64,000 bases of DNA from Steinernema hermaphroditum (Eukaryota; Nematoda; Chromadorea; Rhabditida; Steinernematidae). Position 1 is the stretch's first letter, and the number at the start of each line of letters is the position of its first letter. This document shows positions 1-11,504 of this stretch, one piece after another. The notes below the pieces were generated by a model that was given only the letters and a program-made list of their open reading frames with translations, ran no database searches and was not told the DNA's origin. The stretch spans positions 9,238,001-9,302,000 of the forward strand of contig CM059621.1 of assembly GCA_030435675.1 (NCBI GenBank). Direction: 5' to 3'. The position numbers and the translations under genes are program-made.

Positions 1-19
1 CTTCTTCGAGTCGGTTCAA

Positions 20-1115
20 ATGTCACCGAACGATTGTCAAATCCCGTCGAGGAAAGTGATTTGGAATACGGTCATCGTGCTGTCGTTCCTGCTTGTATTC
101 GTCGAAGCTTTAGTACCAGGGAACTCCTCGACTGGAAACTTGACGGTTTGATGTTCTTTCTCAGCGGAATTACGCTTACGTTTAGCTACATTCTCCTTTC
201 GGGAGACCCTTTCTTGTTACCGATACGTAAGCACAACAGTCTTCGCACAAATTCACGACGCATATTATTAGGAATGTGTCTGACAGAGAAGGGAGAAGGC
301 GACCCGGTGGCCACAGACTTCAAAATTCGGAACCGAATCTTCAGGGACACAGGACGATCGTCGCTATCGCAATCGCTGTACCGGTTACCCTCATCGTTCT
401 TTGCTTCATGGTATTCGGCATTTGTTGCTTCTGCTGCTCGAAAGGCAAAGGCGACGATACAACCACCGGTGAGTCTCTGACAGATAGTTCTTTCGAGCTC
501 CGATGATGCTTTCAGATACGGATCAGAACGGAGTGGACGAAGCGGGACCACTGATGGAGTCGAGTGTCATATCTACGGAAACTCTGGAGATGCTGCGGAA
601 GGCGGCGCCGCCCCCTGAAGAACGTGGGAAACGGAAACCCTTCAAGTTAAAGGCCGAAATGTTCAAATACAAGGGACCCCTTCAGATCCGGATTTTTACG
701 AATCCGCCGAAGGTGATTTTCTGCGCTATTCACTTCCATGCTTTCGCTTCAGAGGCACGCGCTTCAAAATGCTAAAGAGGTGTTAAACTTTACTGGAGAC
801 CTCATCTTCGACGACTCCTTGAATGAGGTTGGCTGTCCCCGGGGAGAGCAAGTGATGAATGAAGCTGCTGGGACTTAGGTTTACGAGATTGGATGGGATG
901 TCGAAGAGGTGAAGTACGTCTACGACAAGCGAGTACCGAATTTGGCAATGAAGAAGGCGAGGTCTTTGGAAAACTTGCGGAAGCTTCCATCTCAGAGCTC
1001 TGACGCGAAGCTGAAGACGATGGCGGGCCTGCAATCGTCGCGAGCAGAGGGTCAGGACACAAGTAGAAGCCACGTCGACAAGTCATCGACGGGGCAGTTG
1101 CGTCGCACCTGGTAA
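20..1115 (+). CDS. Secreted-then-anchored single-pass membrane protein, nematode hypothetical
   Basis: The ATG at 20 opens a short hydrophilic stretch followed by a hydrophobic signal-like segment (about residues 14-31, VIWNTVIVLSFLLVFVEA). A donor near 145 joins an acceptor near 238 in phase. The next exon carries a second hydrophobic helix (about IVAIAIAVPVTLIVLCFMV) ending in a Cys cluster (FGICCFCC), then a basic and charged cytoplasmic tail. Later introns of about 40-50 nt fall near 472, 714 and 820, and the frame closes at TAA 1113-1115. I infer a type I membrane protein with a short ectodomain containing NSS and NVS glycosylation sequons. The juxtamembrane Cys run is a plausible palmitoylation site. 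No family was recognised. The first splice junction is the least certain, and the gene could start upstream of the window. Confidence 0.55.
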
Positions 1116-1528
1116 GCGTTGTTTTCTCTTGAGCTGTCAAGTGTACAAATGGATACTTTATTTCATTAGTAATTACAAGGGCGAGATAAGGAGGGAAAGG
1201 CGATGATCAATTGCTAGCTTGTAACTAGAAAACCCGTAGTGGAAAAGAAGAGGGCCTGGAGGCAAACACGTCCACCGGGGACAAACGTCGATTCCCTCCG
1301 CATCTCGAGACGAGAATAGGAGTAAGAGGCATAACATACAGACACGGGTCACAACACCGGCAGCAGAATAACAAAAGGAGGAGATTGTTAACAAAGTGGA
1401 GAAGGTGACGATCGAAAGCTGGGAGGACAGTACAGGGAGGGACGCAAGGCGTCGACTGCGAGCATCGATATTTCCGACTGTTGAAATCAAGGTGAGTGCG
1501 TTCTGCACGTCCGAAGCAGAAGGCGCAT

Positions 1529-2432
1529 TTAGCGGAATCCGTTGCAAGCGCACTTCGGGCGGCTCTTGAGGAAACTGACTTGTTCGCGAAGACGACCGAT
1601 CTCGTTGGTCATGTCCACCATCGTCTTCTTGTCGGCGTCGCGCTCCTTTTGAAGGTCCTTCACCTTTATTTCATAGTCGTGGAGCTGAAGATCCCGTTGC
1701 TGCTGAAGAATCTTCGCCTTAGTTCGGCTCTTTCTGACAGCGTCGTTGTTCTTGGCGCGCTTCTGCTTGTACGTGGATGAATTGCGCTCGGTTTCGGATT
1801 TGAGCTGGTACTTTCTCGGCTTGATCTTGGGGACGTACCCGCGCTGTCCGTCTTTGTCGGACTTCGCAAGGGAGTCAGTAGCAGGGGCGTAGTCCGGATC
1901 GAACTCCTGAAGAGAAGAGATGCTTGTCTGGTTTAGGGGCAACTTCTACCTCAGTCTTAATATGGGAAACTTGATAATGAGAGCCGGCAGACACCGAAGA
2001 GTTATTCGGCGTATATTCGTCACCGCCTGGAGATTCTGGTCCAGTTGGCTGTGTGTCATACCCATAGGGGACGAAATCACCTTGCTGGTATTTGGTGCCA
2101 CCACCGAACAGCTGGTCGAATTCGAATTCGTCTTCTAGAAAGAAAGGATAAGAGAAACCAGGACGACAATCTTCCTACCCAGTGGGAAGTTCGACTGGTA
2201 CGGATTGCATCCCTTTTCTAGGTCGTGGCCGTAGGGAAACGGATTGTGTTCCATCACAGGAGTGTTCAGTTCCTGTGAGTTCTGCGGCGATTCAGTGTTA
2301 ATGAACTTGACCAAGTCGAAGGATTCCTCGATCCAGTCCTAAAATTTAGAGGTGAGAAGCACGGAGATGAGACGAGGAACGTACGTCGTTGCTGGAGACG
2401 GCGGGCATTCTGACGTCTTGATTGCTCAACAT
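1529..2432 (-). CDS. C/EBP-like bZIP transcription factor
   Basis: Four exons read right to left: ATG at 2432-2430, a short first exon, an exon to about 2191, another over about 2127-1950, and a long last exon 1906-1529. All introns are 38-50 nt with GTA donors and TTTAG/TCTAG/TTCAG acceptors, and all junctions keep frame, giving roughly 255 residues. The N-terminal half is acidic and aromatic (activation-domain-like). The C-terminal half has a basic region with the C/EBP-type signature NNDAVRKSR followed by heptads forming a leucine-zipper coiled coil, and the protein ends soon after. Known family role: sequence-specific DNA binding as a dimer in the nucleus. It resembles nematode CEBP-1 in its basic region, but I cannot separate cebp-1 from other C/EBP-like genes. 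Three further bZIP genes lie within 8 kb. Confidence 0.85.
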
Positions 2433-2731
2433 AGTTGCGGAACTCTGAAATCGGAAGACTCGTACAAACGCCACAACGGTCAACGGGAGATTTCGCAATC
2501 GTGACTCGAAGGCTCCGTCAAAGCTACGCAAAGCACGGAATACACGAGACAGAGCTAGCTGGCAGCTGAGCGGCACGACTCACAGAGCGAACGCAGTGCC
2601 ACACTTTCGAAAATGGATGATGAAATCCAACTGAAGGCGTCCTTTCATTCTCCGCGGAGGCGCGCCGTTGCTGCTATGAATCATGGCTCCGCCCTCCCTC
2701 CAGCAGCCAATGGACGCGGCGGAAGCCAATG

Positions 2732-2886
2732 TGACGTCGCGTTCGCAGCGAGAGAACCTTCTGGATATTTGTCACACGGCGAAGAGAGCACGCACAAACA
2801 CGAGCGCACAGAGAAGGGCCTACAGTCGCGAACAGAATCGAAAATGACGTCACCGTGTCGATCAGGTGACCCGTATAATGACGTCA
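2732..2886. promoter_or_regulatory. Cluster of CRE/ATF-type palindromes and CCAAT boxes
   Basis: Perfect TGACGTCA palindromes lie at 2845-2852 and 2879-2886, and a related TGACGTCG at 2732-2739. Two GCCAAT boxes stand close by (about 2706 and 2725). The cluster is about 300-450 bp upstream of the minus-strand C/EBP-like gene. Such octamers are bound by CREB/ATF bZIP dimers, so control by, or autoregulation through, bZIP factors is an inference only. Confidence 0.45.
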
Positions 2887-2899
2887 TCGTACCCACTCT

Positions 2900-3770
2900 G
2901 ACCCACGGAACGCGAAAGGGCAGCGTTGCAGAAGAAAAGCAGAAAAGCACACAAAGCGCCAGGGAAGTTCTCCGAATTCGCCGAGGCGAAGAAGGCCGCG
3001 CACCATAGATCACTTCCTAGGGGACAAACACCATTGCTATTTTGGGGCTTGGACGTTGGACTCCGAATGGGTCCAGAGAGCACAACGATCTAGCGGGAGT
3101 TCCTGGTCCACCCTTCTGGGCGATCTCGGAATTGCGCAACGTTGGCTCACAAACAAGAAAATGCGCCATCGCCCCAAACTACAGACTACAGCGCCGCGTT
3201 CCCCGAGAGGTCCTAAGCGGGAGACCGGCGCAATTCTGGCGTAAGCCATTCGCCGTTGAGGGAAATTCGAAAAATCTAGAGAAATGGATCGAGGGGAGAA
3301 GCAGAAGGCCAACGCACAGGGGTCGTCGGGGGAGTAGTCGAAAGACACGTTGTAGGACGCCGTTGAAAACGCCGAGCGGGAGTTACCAACAGCACTCGGT
3401 GCCCGTTTGTAACGACGCCTTCGACGACACATATACCGTTTACTAAAGCTGCGGAGCCGTCGGTACGGTAGGGACAAGTTAAACAGGGGACCGATGATGA
3501 AGCGCTCAGACACCACACACCTGACAACACGAATGTTCCGGAAATCTTCGGAATCCACAACAAAACAACAGGCCACGTAGATCCGACACCAAAGAGACTC
3601 ATTTCATAGATGAACAGCAAAAACACCACCAGATTCAACGCAACACTATGGCTAAAAGTACCAAAGTGCCACAAAATCTATCACTTTCATCCCCGACAAC
3701 ACCAACAACAACAGTAACAATAACAACGAGGAAAACAACAATGATGGTGAGACCGGCGATACTAAACTTC
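2900..3770. other. Stretch without a supportable gene
   Basis: Several overlapping open frames exist on both strands (the longest on the minus strand around 3037-3674), but none shows a recognised domain, a consistent exon chain or a conserved motif. A simple-sequence patch rich in ACA/AAC lies at about 3685-3745. I see nothing else here. Confidence 0.4.
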
Positions 3771-3773
3771 CTT

Positions 3774-6345
3774 CTAGTTCTGCGCCTTCTTCTGTTTTTC
3801 AAACACTTGTGCCAGAAAATCGCGGTCTACCAGTGTGATATTTCTAAAATACGCCAGGTCGGAATGCAAATAGAAGAAAACTGCTTACTTAGCAAACAAA
3901 TCTTTGGTTCGGAGTAAATCGCTAAAAACGAATACGGTAGGCCGTGACCGGCCTATACAGGAAGACGGATGGATTTTAAGTGTTATGGCGGGTTTCCGTA
4001 TCAATCTGTACTTGTCGATACTGGCGTCATACTCACAGGCATTCATGAATAGTCCCTCGGCAATCGCCATTCTGAAAATAGAAACCATGACGACAAAATG
4101 AATAAAATCGCCAACCTTAATCTATCTCTCTGAGCACCACAGGACTCCACCTTCATGCCCAGCTTCACACAGAGTTCGTGTAGCTGTTTTCGTATTTTAA
4201 AGATGGTGTCCAAATTCCGCTCGATGAATCCATTGTCGTTGCACCATCTCTGAAATACACTGGTGTGCTGATGCAACACGGCTGACGCACCTTCAGGGTG
4301 TGCTTGTCCGTGCACGCCTTCTTCTGCTTTTTGAAGGCCTGATATATGTTGAGCATCATGACGTGGTCGCCTTCGGTGGTCTCGTAGCGTCGCCGCACAT
4401 TGTAGTGGGTCTCACGCTTATCTGCGGAATTCGGCGCAGGGACAAAAAGAGATTCGCCAGACAAGCAGGCGACCACCGTCAAGGACTCTTCCAGGCAGCC
4501 GTACTTGGTCGCCAAGAGGAGCACCTTCGCCAACGGCGGATCCACGGGGAACTTGGACATCTTCAATCCGACATCGGTCAACACGACTCGCTGCTTCTTC
4601 GCCTTTACAGCGTACGAGATGGCGCCTAGATCTCTCAGTTCCGACTCCGCAGCGTCGAGAGCGTTCTGTGAAGGATGTTCGATGAATTTCAGGTTATTTA
4701 CACGCTTAAGTCCGATGGAGAACAGCTCCAGAAGAACCTATAATTGCAGGTTGAAAGTGCACAATCCGCATGCTTCGACAAATACCGTAGACAAGTTGGT
4801 CCGCAGGATTTCCGGCTGCGATGTGGACGCCATCTTCTCATAGAACGTCTTAGAGTACACCCGGTAGCACTTTCCGGGAGCTTCGCGACCTGCACGTCCA
4901 GCCCGCTGATTGGCTTGTGCTTTGGAAGTGGGAACTACTCGGAGCACATTGATGCTGTTCTCAGGGGTAAAGGTCCTAAATGAAAGGTTAAAGACCATCG
5001 CAGAGGGCGAGACCTACTTCATCTTCACCCTTCCACCGTCAACGACGATTCTTGTTCCTGGAATTGTGAGCGACGTCTCGGCTATGTTTGTGGCAAATAT
5101 GACTTTGCGTTCGTTCTAAAATAACTCCTTTCAATCTAACATAGAATGGCCGTCTCTTACAGGAGGATGGGGTTCAAAGGCTCGTCGCTGTTGCATCGGA
5201 CTCAGAGCGGCGTAGAGGGGGACTGCAAGAATGCCCTTGTCCAGTTTGGAGCTGATCTCCCCTATCCTCTTCACGGCGCTCTCGATTTCGTCTTGGCCAG
5301 TCAGAAAAACGAGAATGCCATCGCTTAATGGTTCCTTCTTGTGGATGCGCATCACTGTCAGAAGCGCATTGTAGACGTAGTCGTCTTCGCTATTCTTGAT
5401 GCTGTTTCCGTAGAACATCTTAATGGACGTCTTCACAGTAGTAACAGTCGAAACACCTACCTCGATCGGGTGCGTTCGTCCTTTGATGTAGTACACGGGA
5501 GCGCCGTCAAAATACTTTGAGTACAACTCGGTGTCCATCGTGGCGGACATGATCACAATACGGAGGGGGTCGAGTTCCGCGACCTTTCGTTGGTGCTGAC
5601 AGAGTTTGATCACCGCGAGGAGCACGTCCGTGTGAAGAGAGCGTTCGTGCGCCTCATCAATGATCACCATTGAGTAGTCCATCAGCATAGAAGAGTGCAA
5701 AGCCTCGCGTAGGAGCATACCGTCGGTGAGGAAGGCTACTCGAGTTTGCTCGCTGACCATGCTATCGAAGCGGACTTTGTAGCCGACCTAAAGTAAATCA
5801 GCTGGGCTGCAGCACTACACCACGGCAAACGTACTAGCTCTCCCAGATCGGTTTGCAGCTCGGCGGCAACTCGCTGAGCCAGAGTGACGGCGGCGACTCG
5901 ACGGGGCTGCGTTATGGCGATCTTGCCTTCCAGCTTCAAGCCTGCGTCCAAGCACATCTACAATCGAATAACTCAGAAACAGATCCAAACGAGCAAGCGA
6001 ACCTGTGGAATCTGCGTGCTTTTGCCGCTCCCCGTCTCTCCAACGATTAGAACGGTTTCGCTTTTCCGCAGAGCCTCGAGAAGTTGTCCGCGCACGGCGT
6101 CGATCGGCAGCGAAAGGCGCGCAAACTGAAAGCAGAAGTAAGAAAGAGCTCTGAAGACCACCCACGTTTCGCTTTTTCTTCTTGACGATCGGCGACACGG
6201 AGGCGACGTCGTCGACAATACGGGGTCGCTTCTGGGACTGCCCGTTCCGGAATCCGTTGGTCGCGCCGTTACTCACACCGTTTCCATTCTGGTGATCGTC
6301 GCTTTCGTCGTCCGTACTGTTATACTGCACCAGTTTGATCTTCAT
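3774..6345 (-). CDS. DEAH-box RNA helicase, DHX33 type
   Basis: ATG at 6345-6343 is preceded on the minus strand by a TTTCAG that could take a spliced leader. About eight or more short introns give a protein of roughly 700 residues ending at TAG 3776-3774. Motifs in order: Walker [10 protein letters not shown], motif Ia QPRRVAA, motif II as DEAH (IIDEAHERS), motif III SATMD, motif IV region FLTGQ, motif V (TNIAETS at about 5090) and motif [11 protein letters not shown]. After these come the winged-helix/HA2 region ([21 protein letters not shown]) and a C-terminal OB-fold half (HPSS, FVFSDLL). The C-terminal segments match the DHX33 subfamily better than PRP43 or DHX8. In other animals DHX33 acts in nucleolar rRNA transcription and translation initiation. 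The last coding exon, after the intron at about 3842-3887, completes the family's usual end. Confidence 0.9.
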
Positions 6346-6399
6346 CACTCTGAATCTGAAAGAGCATAGTCGGTGCACGTGAAGTACGAGAGGCTGAAA

Positions 6400-7270
6400 T
6401 ACCGCGGGCGACAAAGGATACGCGTGAAGAAGCGAAGGCTACAGAATCCTCAAGAAGATATATGCTCGGTCCAGTTATTGTTCTTCTCTAGTTTCCTGCT
6501 TTCAAGAACACAGTAGACGTCGGACAGACACAATCACTTCGTGGTGAGACCATCCACAAGAATCGCAGCTGATGCATGATAGTCGAATTCAAAAAACTTG
6601 TGCCCTTTTCGGCGTTTGGTCCTGGCACGTCATTTTTGCACGTTCGCGGCGTGTGGTCGTGTCGTTCATAAGGCAAAATAGTGAATTTGGTGAACCGACC
6701 ATGGTCTTCGCCGTTTTTCTCCATGGTTTCGGGCGCTTCTTGGAAAAGCGCAAGCTAGTCCTCTTCCTTAGTTAATTGCGCGTCGAATGAGCGCCGATTC
6801 ACAGAAGGTAGAGTTTTCCTCGCGGAGGAGTACCATTTTTTCGAACCGGCTGTGCCATAAGTGAGTGCCTTGAGAAGAGGAGTCGAAGAAGATCCAAGTG
6901 TGGCGCTCCCACTTGGAACTTTCTGTGCGCTGGTTCAACACCACAACCGATAAATCTCCTCCTCTGCTCGGAGGCCAAGAATCCCTTCGTCCAGGTGCCC
7001 TCTGGCGACCCTAGAAGGACGACCTTATCTTAAAAATGACTCCTGACGCCCTGGAAGCGATGTCTTCCGGCCTACTGTGCTCACCTGAGTCCCAAGCACA
7101 CAAAGCAAGCGTGCACTTTTCTATCCGCTGCGTCAACGAGCCTGCAGCACTCAACGTCACCATCAAAACAAACGGCGCCCAGAAGGGGCGTAGCCATGGC
7201 CTTTCGGCTATTTTCAACGCGGAAACAGTCATTATTTTGTCCGAATACGTCTTCGGACAGCGAATAAGCA
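6400..7270. other. Intergenic stretch
   Basis: This is the divergent spacer between the minus-strand helicase and the plus-strand bZIP cluster. No open frame shows domain content. It presumably holds both promoters. Confidence 0.4.
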
Positions 7271-7274
7271 GGCG

Positions 7275-7950
7275 ATGGAGAACGGCATCCTCGACAGAAT
7301 GATCTTCGAGCTGGACATGCTCGAAAGCCGACCGGAGACTCCGGCGAAGCCGTCCGGTAAGGTCGTCGAGGGGCTCTTCTGTGGATCCTGGTCCTCCCAC
7401 TCGCCGAGCTCCTTGTGCTCCCATTTCGAATCGCCACCATCCATCTCGGGCCTCAACTCCCCCTCCAATTGCGAGTTCCTCCACAGTCGCTGCAGCTCTA
7501 CTGGATGCGCGCACTCTTTGGAGCTCCAGGTGACCCTCCGACTCCGCCCACGCTCAAACGGTCGTTTAGCGCTTCCCTGAGCAGGTTGAGTGCCCCGCGG
7601 AGACGTATTCCCAGAGCGCCCCTTTAGAAAATCGCCTCAAACCGGTAGGGGCTTCTGAGCGAATCAAACCTATGCCTTCTAAGACGCGGGCCTACAACAA
7701 GGTGCCCCCGGAGCAGAAGACGGCGGCCTACCTCGCACAGCGGGAGAAGGCGAGCAAATACGTGCGCAGGAGCCGCCAGAAGAAGAAGGAGGCCGAGCGG
7801 GACAAGGACCAGAAGATCGCCACCCTTCAGGAGCGGCTCAGAGAGGAACAAGAAGAGCGCATCAGGCAGGCGGCCATCAACGACACCCTTCGAGGCGAAA
7901 ACGAGCGGCTTCTGAAAGAACTTTGTCTTCTCAAGGGCAACAGTTCCTAG
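7275..7950 (+). CDS. bZIP protein A of a three-gene tandem cluster
   Basis: Two exons, 7275-7529 and 7570-7950, joined in phase 0 across a 40-nt intron (CAG|GTGACC to TCGTTTAG|CGC), give 211 residues. The N-terminus is acidic and Ser/Pro-rich. The C-terminus carries the cluster's shared lead-in (R-A-Y-N-K-V-P-P-E-Q-K), a basic region containing ASKYVRRSRQKKK, and a long Glu/Arg-rich zipper ending about six residues before the stop. The invariant Asn of the classic basic region is replaced by Ser/Lys, so DNA specificity may be altered. An AATAAA lies about 45 nt downstream. A longer reading without the intron is closed by a stop, which supports the splice. Paralogous to the next two genes. Confidence 0.8.
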
Positions 7951-8405
7951 CACAAACATGTATCCCATGCTAGCCATCTATTTTGAGATGTTATTTGTAA
8001 TAAATTCGGTTATTTGTCGGGACTTGGTCCAAAATTACGAAAGAGGACTCTGGCACCGCTCCAAGGCCACGTGCCGCCGCCTTAGCGCCGACGTCGGTCC
8101 GAAGAACAGCGCGTCTGCCCCTCCCAGCACGTGGCCGTGCTCAGTTCCGTTCCGGTAAACACACCGACGACGTCGCCAAAAGACACGTGGGCCATCAGAA
8201 TGAACTCTGTTTCCCTTTCGCCGATGTTCTTTGCCCACGTTCTGTCGTGGACATGCTCTGGCCCCTCCCATCTCCACGCACCGCCTACCGTACCCGTTCT
8301 GGAGCCCCTCCTGTTCCCAGCCGAAGTCGGCGACATTGAGTAATATTTCGACACATTCGAAGACGTACAAAAAGAAGACGAAGGCGCCAGCAGGGTCAGT
8401 CCACA

Positions 8406-9114
8406 ATGAGCGACCGTATCGAGCAGGAACTCTTCGAGGTGAGCGTCCCCGCCCCTCCGTTCTCTGCAGGACCCCGCTTAAGCAAGTGCAGAACAACCAG
8501 CTCTCGTTTTACGAGTTCGTCGACGCCTGCCACAGCAACACCAGAAGCGAGAAGGAGCAGAGCGTCCGCCATCGGCCTTCCACGAGCGCCACCTCCTTCT
8601 TGGAGGACGAAGTAGGCCTTCTTCCTTCCTCAAAGAGCATTCAGAATCGAGGTTCTCTGGTTTGACACATTTACTTGGAAAATCTCTGAGCATCCTTGAC
8701 CAGGTGCAAAAAATCAACTCCTCTGATCTCTCAACCTTTCCCGTGCTGTTTTGACCTCCGCTCTTCCAGCCGTCCCTGGACACACGCCGGACGAGAAGCG
8801 TATCGGCGCTGGACTTGAGACCGAGTCGTGCATACCACCGTACCCCGACGGAGGTCCAGGAGACCGTAGGCTACAAGGACTGGCGGGCCAGGAACAACTT
8901 GGCGGTGAAGCGCTCCCGCGAGAAGCACAAGAAAGAGGTGGTGGAGCTGCGGACCGCGCGCGACGACCTCCAGCAGCAGGTGAGTCGCCTCGAAGGGATC
9001 GTCGGCCACCTGAGGAAGGAGATGTGTGACCTCCGCCTCGCTAACGACGCCCTGCGGATCCAGCTTCAGCAAGCTCATGAGCATCTTCGGGGCTACGGCC
9101 ACTACGTCCACTGA
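8406..9114 (+). CDS. bZIP protein B of the tandem cluster
   Basis: Three exons: 8406-8438, 8492-8611 and 8770-9114, all joined in phase 0 with GTGAGC and GTAGGC donors and GTGCAG and TTCCAG acceptors, give 165 residues. The middle exon encodes an aromatic/Asn-rich segment. The last exon holds the shared R-A-Y-H-R-T-P-T-E lead-in, a well-formed C/EBP-like basic region (RARNNLAVKRSREK) and a leucine zipper of about six heptads ending in a His/Tyr tail. The NNxAVxxSR core is what C/EBP and PAR bZIPs use to read half-sites. The zipper is rich in Arg/Glu pairs. It sits about 450 nt after protein A and about 600 nt before protein C in the same orientation. Confidence 0.82.
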
Positions 9115-9704
9115 CCCTCGTTACACTGTAATTGTCCTGGTTATGCGGATAAAGTCGTATTTCTGAAGACTGTGGTTTGTCGGGGTCCCAACTCGATCGA
9201 TCCAAGAGGAGCCTTTCGAGTTTTTCTGAAATATCTCATCGGCCCATCTAGATCCAGGAAGTCCACCTCCGAAGTGCCTTCGCCTCTAAGCCAATTTTTT
9301 GGACCTTCGAATCTCTTCTCATCTCCTAGAGATGGCCTTCTTCGATTTCCACTCTTCCATATGCCCATCACTTCAGGATTCCCCGGATTACATTCCCTCC
9401 GTTTGCATGTTACCATAGTCCCTCCAGGGGCTAATCAACGATTTTCACCTATCAGCCTCTTCAGTGGGCAAGCGAAGGAAATACAGTCGGGGTACGGTAG
9501 CCAGCTCCTTTCCGGAGACGCCTGAGGGCCTAGGTTCCGCCAGTTCCCGGATCCGCCACCCACGACGGCCGGCCCCTCCCCCCGCTTCTCCGCCACCGCG
9601 CTGTTTTCTTCGTTTCGCAATCGATCGCAAAACGAACGATAAGTGAACGCCGCTGCTCGATTCCCGATCGCCATGCTTCCCTAACGCTCGCTTTTCAGAA
9701 GACG

Positions 9705-10019
9705 ATGCTCTCCGAAGAGAAGGTCGCGAGTCCGACGCCGTCGACGACCTCCTCGGAGCCCCAGGGCGCGCCGTCGACGCCGGTGGAGAGCCAGAAGGGT
9801 CGTGCGAGGCCCTATCACAGGGTGCCCTCGGAGGAGAAGACGAAGGACTACCGCGAGATGCGCGTCAAGAACAACCAAGCGTGTCGTGAGTGGCGACAGA
9901 AGCGGAAGCGCACGGAGGCCGCCAAGGACGAACGCATCCTCCAGCTCACGGCTCGGGTCCTCGAACTGGAACAGCGGATCGCCTACCTCAACGGCCAGCT
10001 CGACAGCCTCAAAAAGTGA
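9705..10019 (+). CDS. bZIP protein C of the tandem cluster
   Basis: A single exon of 104 codons. The ATG at 9705 follows a CTTTTCAG acceptor-like site at about 9697, suitable for trans-splicing. An AATAAA appears at about 10052. A Ser/Thr/Pro-rich N-terminus leads into the cluster's signature R-P-Y-H-R-V-P-S-E-E-K, a basic region containing VKNNQACREWRQKRKR, and a short zipper of about four heptads. The N-N-x-A core is kept, but Cys and Trp interrupt the usual basic positions. It is smaller than its two neighbours, perhaps an obligate heterodimer partner (inference). Confidence 0.8.
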   Translation: MLSEEKVASPTPSTTSSEPQGAPSTPVESQKGRARPYHRVPSEEKTKDYREMRVKNNQACREWRQKRKRTEAAKDERILQLTARVLELEQRIAYLNGQLDSLKK

Positions 10020-10059
10020 CTCCCTTGACTCTCTTTTGTCCCTTTGGCACCTAATAAAG

Positions 10060-11500
10060 CGCGAAAACATGGTAGAAAAGGGGACCCCAAGGATGGAGGG
10101 ATGAACAGTCCAGCGGTTCTGTGTTTTCTGACTTTTCGAGCAGATACGAACAGTCCATATCAGCAAAGGATCTGAGTCCTTCTTCTATGGAATATAGGCA
10201 TATATCGTCGAATGACAACCCGACGAGCCGATGGAACTTCGATACTCGGGTCCTCGGACCCCGTGAGTCCCCGACGGCACTTGTTTTCGAGGCATTTCGC
10301 AAGCTTTTGACAGTAGAAAACAGAGAGTCAACGTTCTCCACCCAAAAGCGACCGGCTGGAAGGAGTTCCCTCGGCGCAGTTCCCTTCCAGGCCCAGAAGT
10401 TAGCAGGAGATGGCGTTCAGAACCCGCACCGTGGACGTCTTGGCCTCCGCCGATCGGAACGTTGATCGTTCTGTTTGCAGGCTATGGCGACACTTGTGCC
10501 CACCACTCGAAATCGAAAACAGTCGGCGCCGACTTTTGGGGGACGAAGAGGAGGCATAGTCGCCGTAGAGTATAGCGATGTGCTCCACAGAAGTACGTTG
10601 ATATCGCGGCCTGAGTGTCTTTCAAATCGCCCCTACAGAAGTGTCTTTCTGAAACATGCCTCTTGTCGGCCAGCTCCCGCTTCTTTTGGTACTTTGAACT
10701 ATCCCGATCCCCGGTAAACGGCGCCATCGGCGTGTTTGCGAGCGATTTCACCACATTTCACCGTCTTGTGACGCGCAGCGAAAGAGAGGCGATCACGAGA
10801 TCCGGAGTAAACAAAGCGAACTCGTTTGTGTGACCGCTCCCCTCTGGTTAGACAAAACAACGGAGAGCGCGTCTCAAGCGCATAATTCATGATTTTCTTG
10901 AAAAGAAGTCGTAGGAGATGGTTTTGAACTGTTTCGATGGTTTAATCATGCAAAAGGGCAGGCTGTGGCAGTCATTTCATCAAAAAATCGGAACAGTATG
11001 TAGAACTCTTACTTCGATGGACATCAGCTTTTTTGGAATGGTTCCTTTGCCCCTCGGAGATTCGCGTCCAATATTTTTGTCTGACAGGCAAGGGTTGCAG
11101 ACTGTGGCAGTCATTCTTTCAAGCAAACCTTTGTGAAATTGGTCAGTGTCCCACCGCTTCACATTGATTCGCAAAGTGATGGTCACTGTCTGCAACGGTC
11201 ATTTGGTAGACTGACTAGTAGGTGGAGTTTTTTTTGTGTTTTACCGTTCCCCTCTCCCCTTTGTTTTCATTCCGGGAGCTACCTCCTTCTTGTATTCTTC
11301 GCGGGAGAAAAGGAGTGAAAGGTTTGATTTGGGAAAAGTAATTTTGGAAACGAAAATGAATAAATTTGAAGAAAACAGAGAGTGAGTCGGAAAAAAATTG
11401 TGCTATGGTGCATCGATGGAGCTTGAGGAAAAAAGTGTATGATTCACAGATTTAATTCGGATTTATCAATTCACGGAGCAGCATGGAATCGGAAGTGAGA
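10060..11500. other. Intergenic stretch
   Basis: No domain-bearing frame was found. Around 10930-11200 a phrase of the form CTGTGGCAGTCATT recurs, and the related CACTGTCTGCAACGGTCATT appears in altered form, suggesting a decayed local duplication. The rest is unremarkable. Confidence 0.35.
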
Positions 11501-11504
11501 TCAC

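Noticed and set aside
3037..3674. Long minus-strand frames with hydrophobic and Cys-containing stretches
   Set aside because: No consistent exon chain, no domain, and overlapping frames of similar length on both strands. Chance open frames are the simpler reading.
4300..4843. Plus-strand frames inside the helicase gene
   Set aside because: They are exact antisense of well-conserved DEAH helicase exons and carry no motif of their own.
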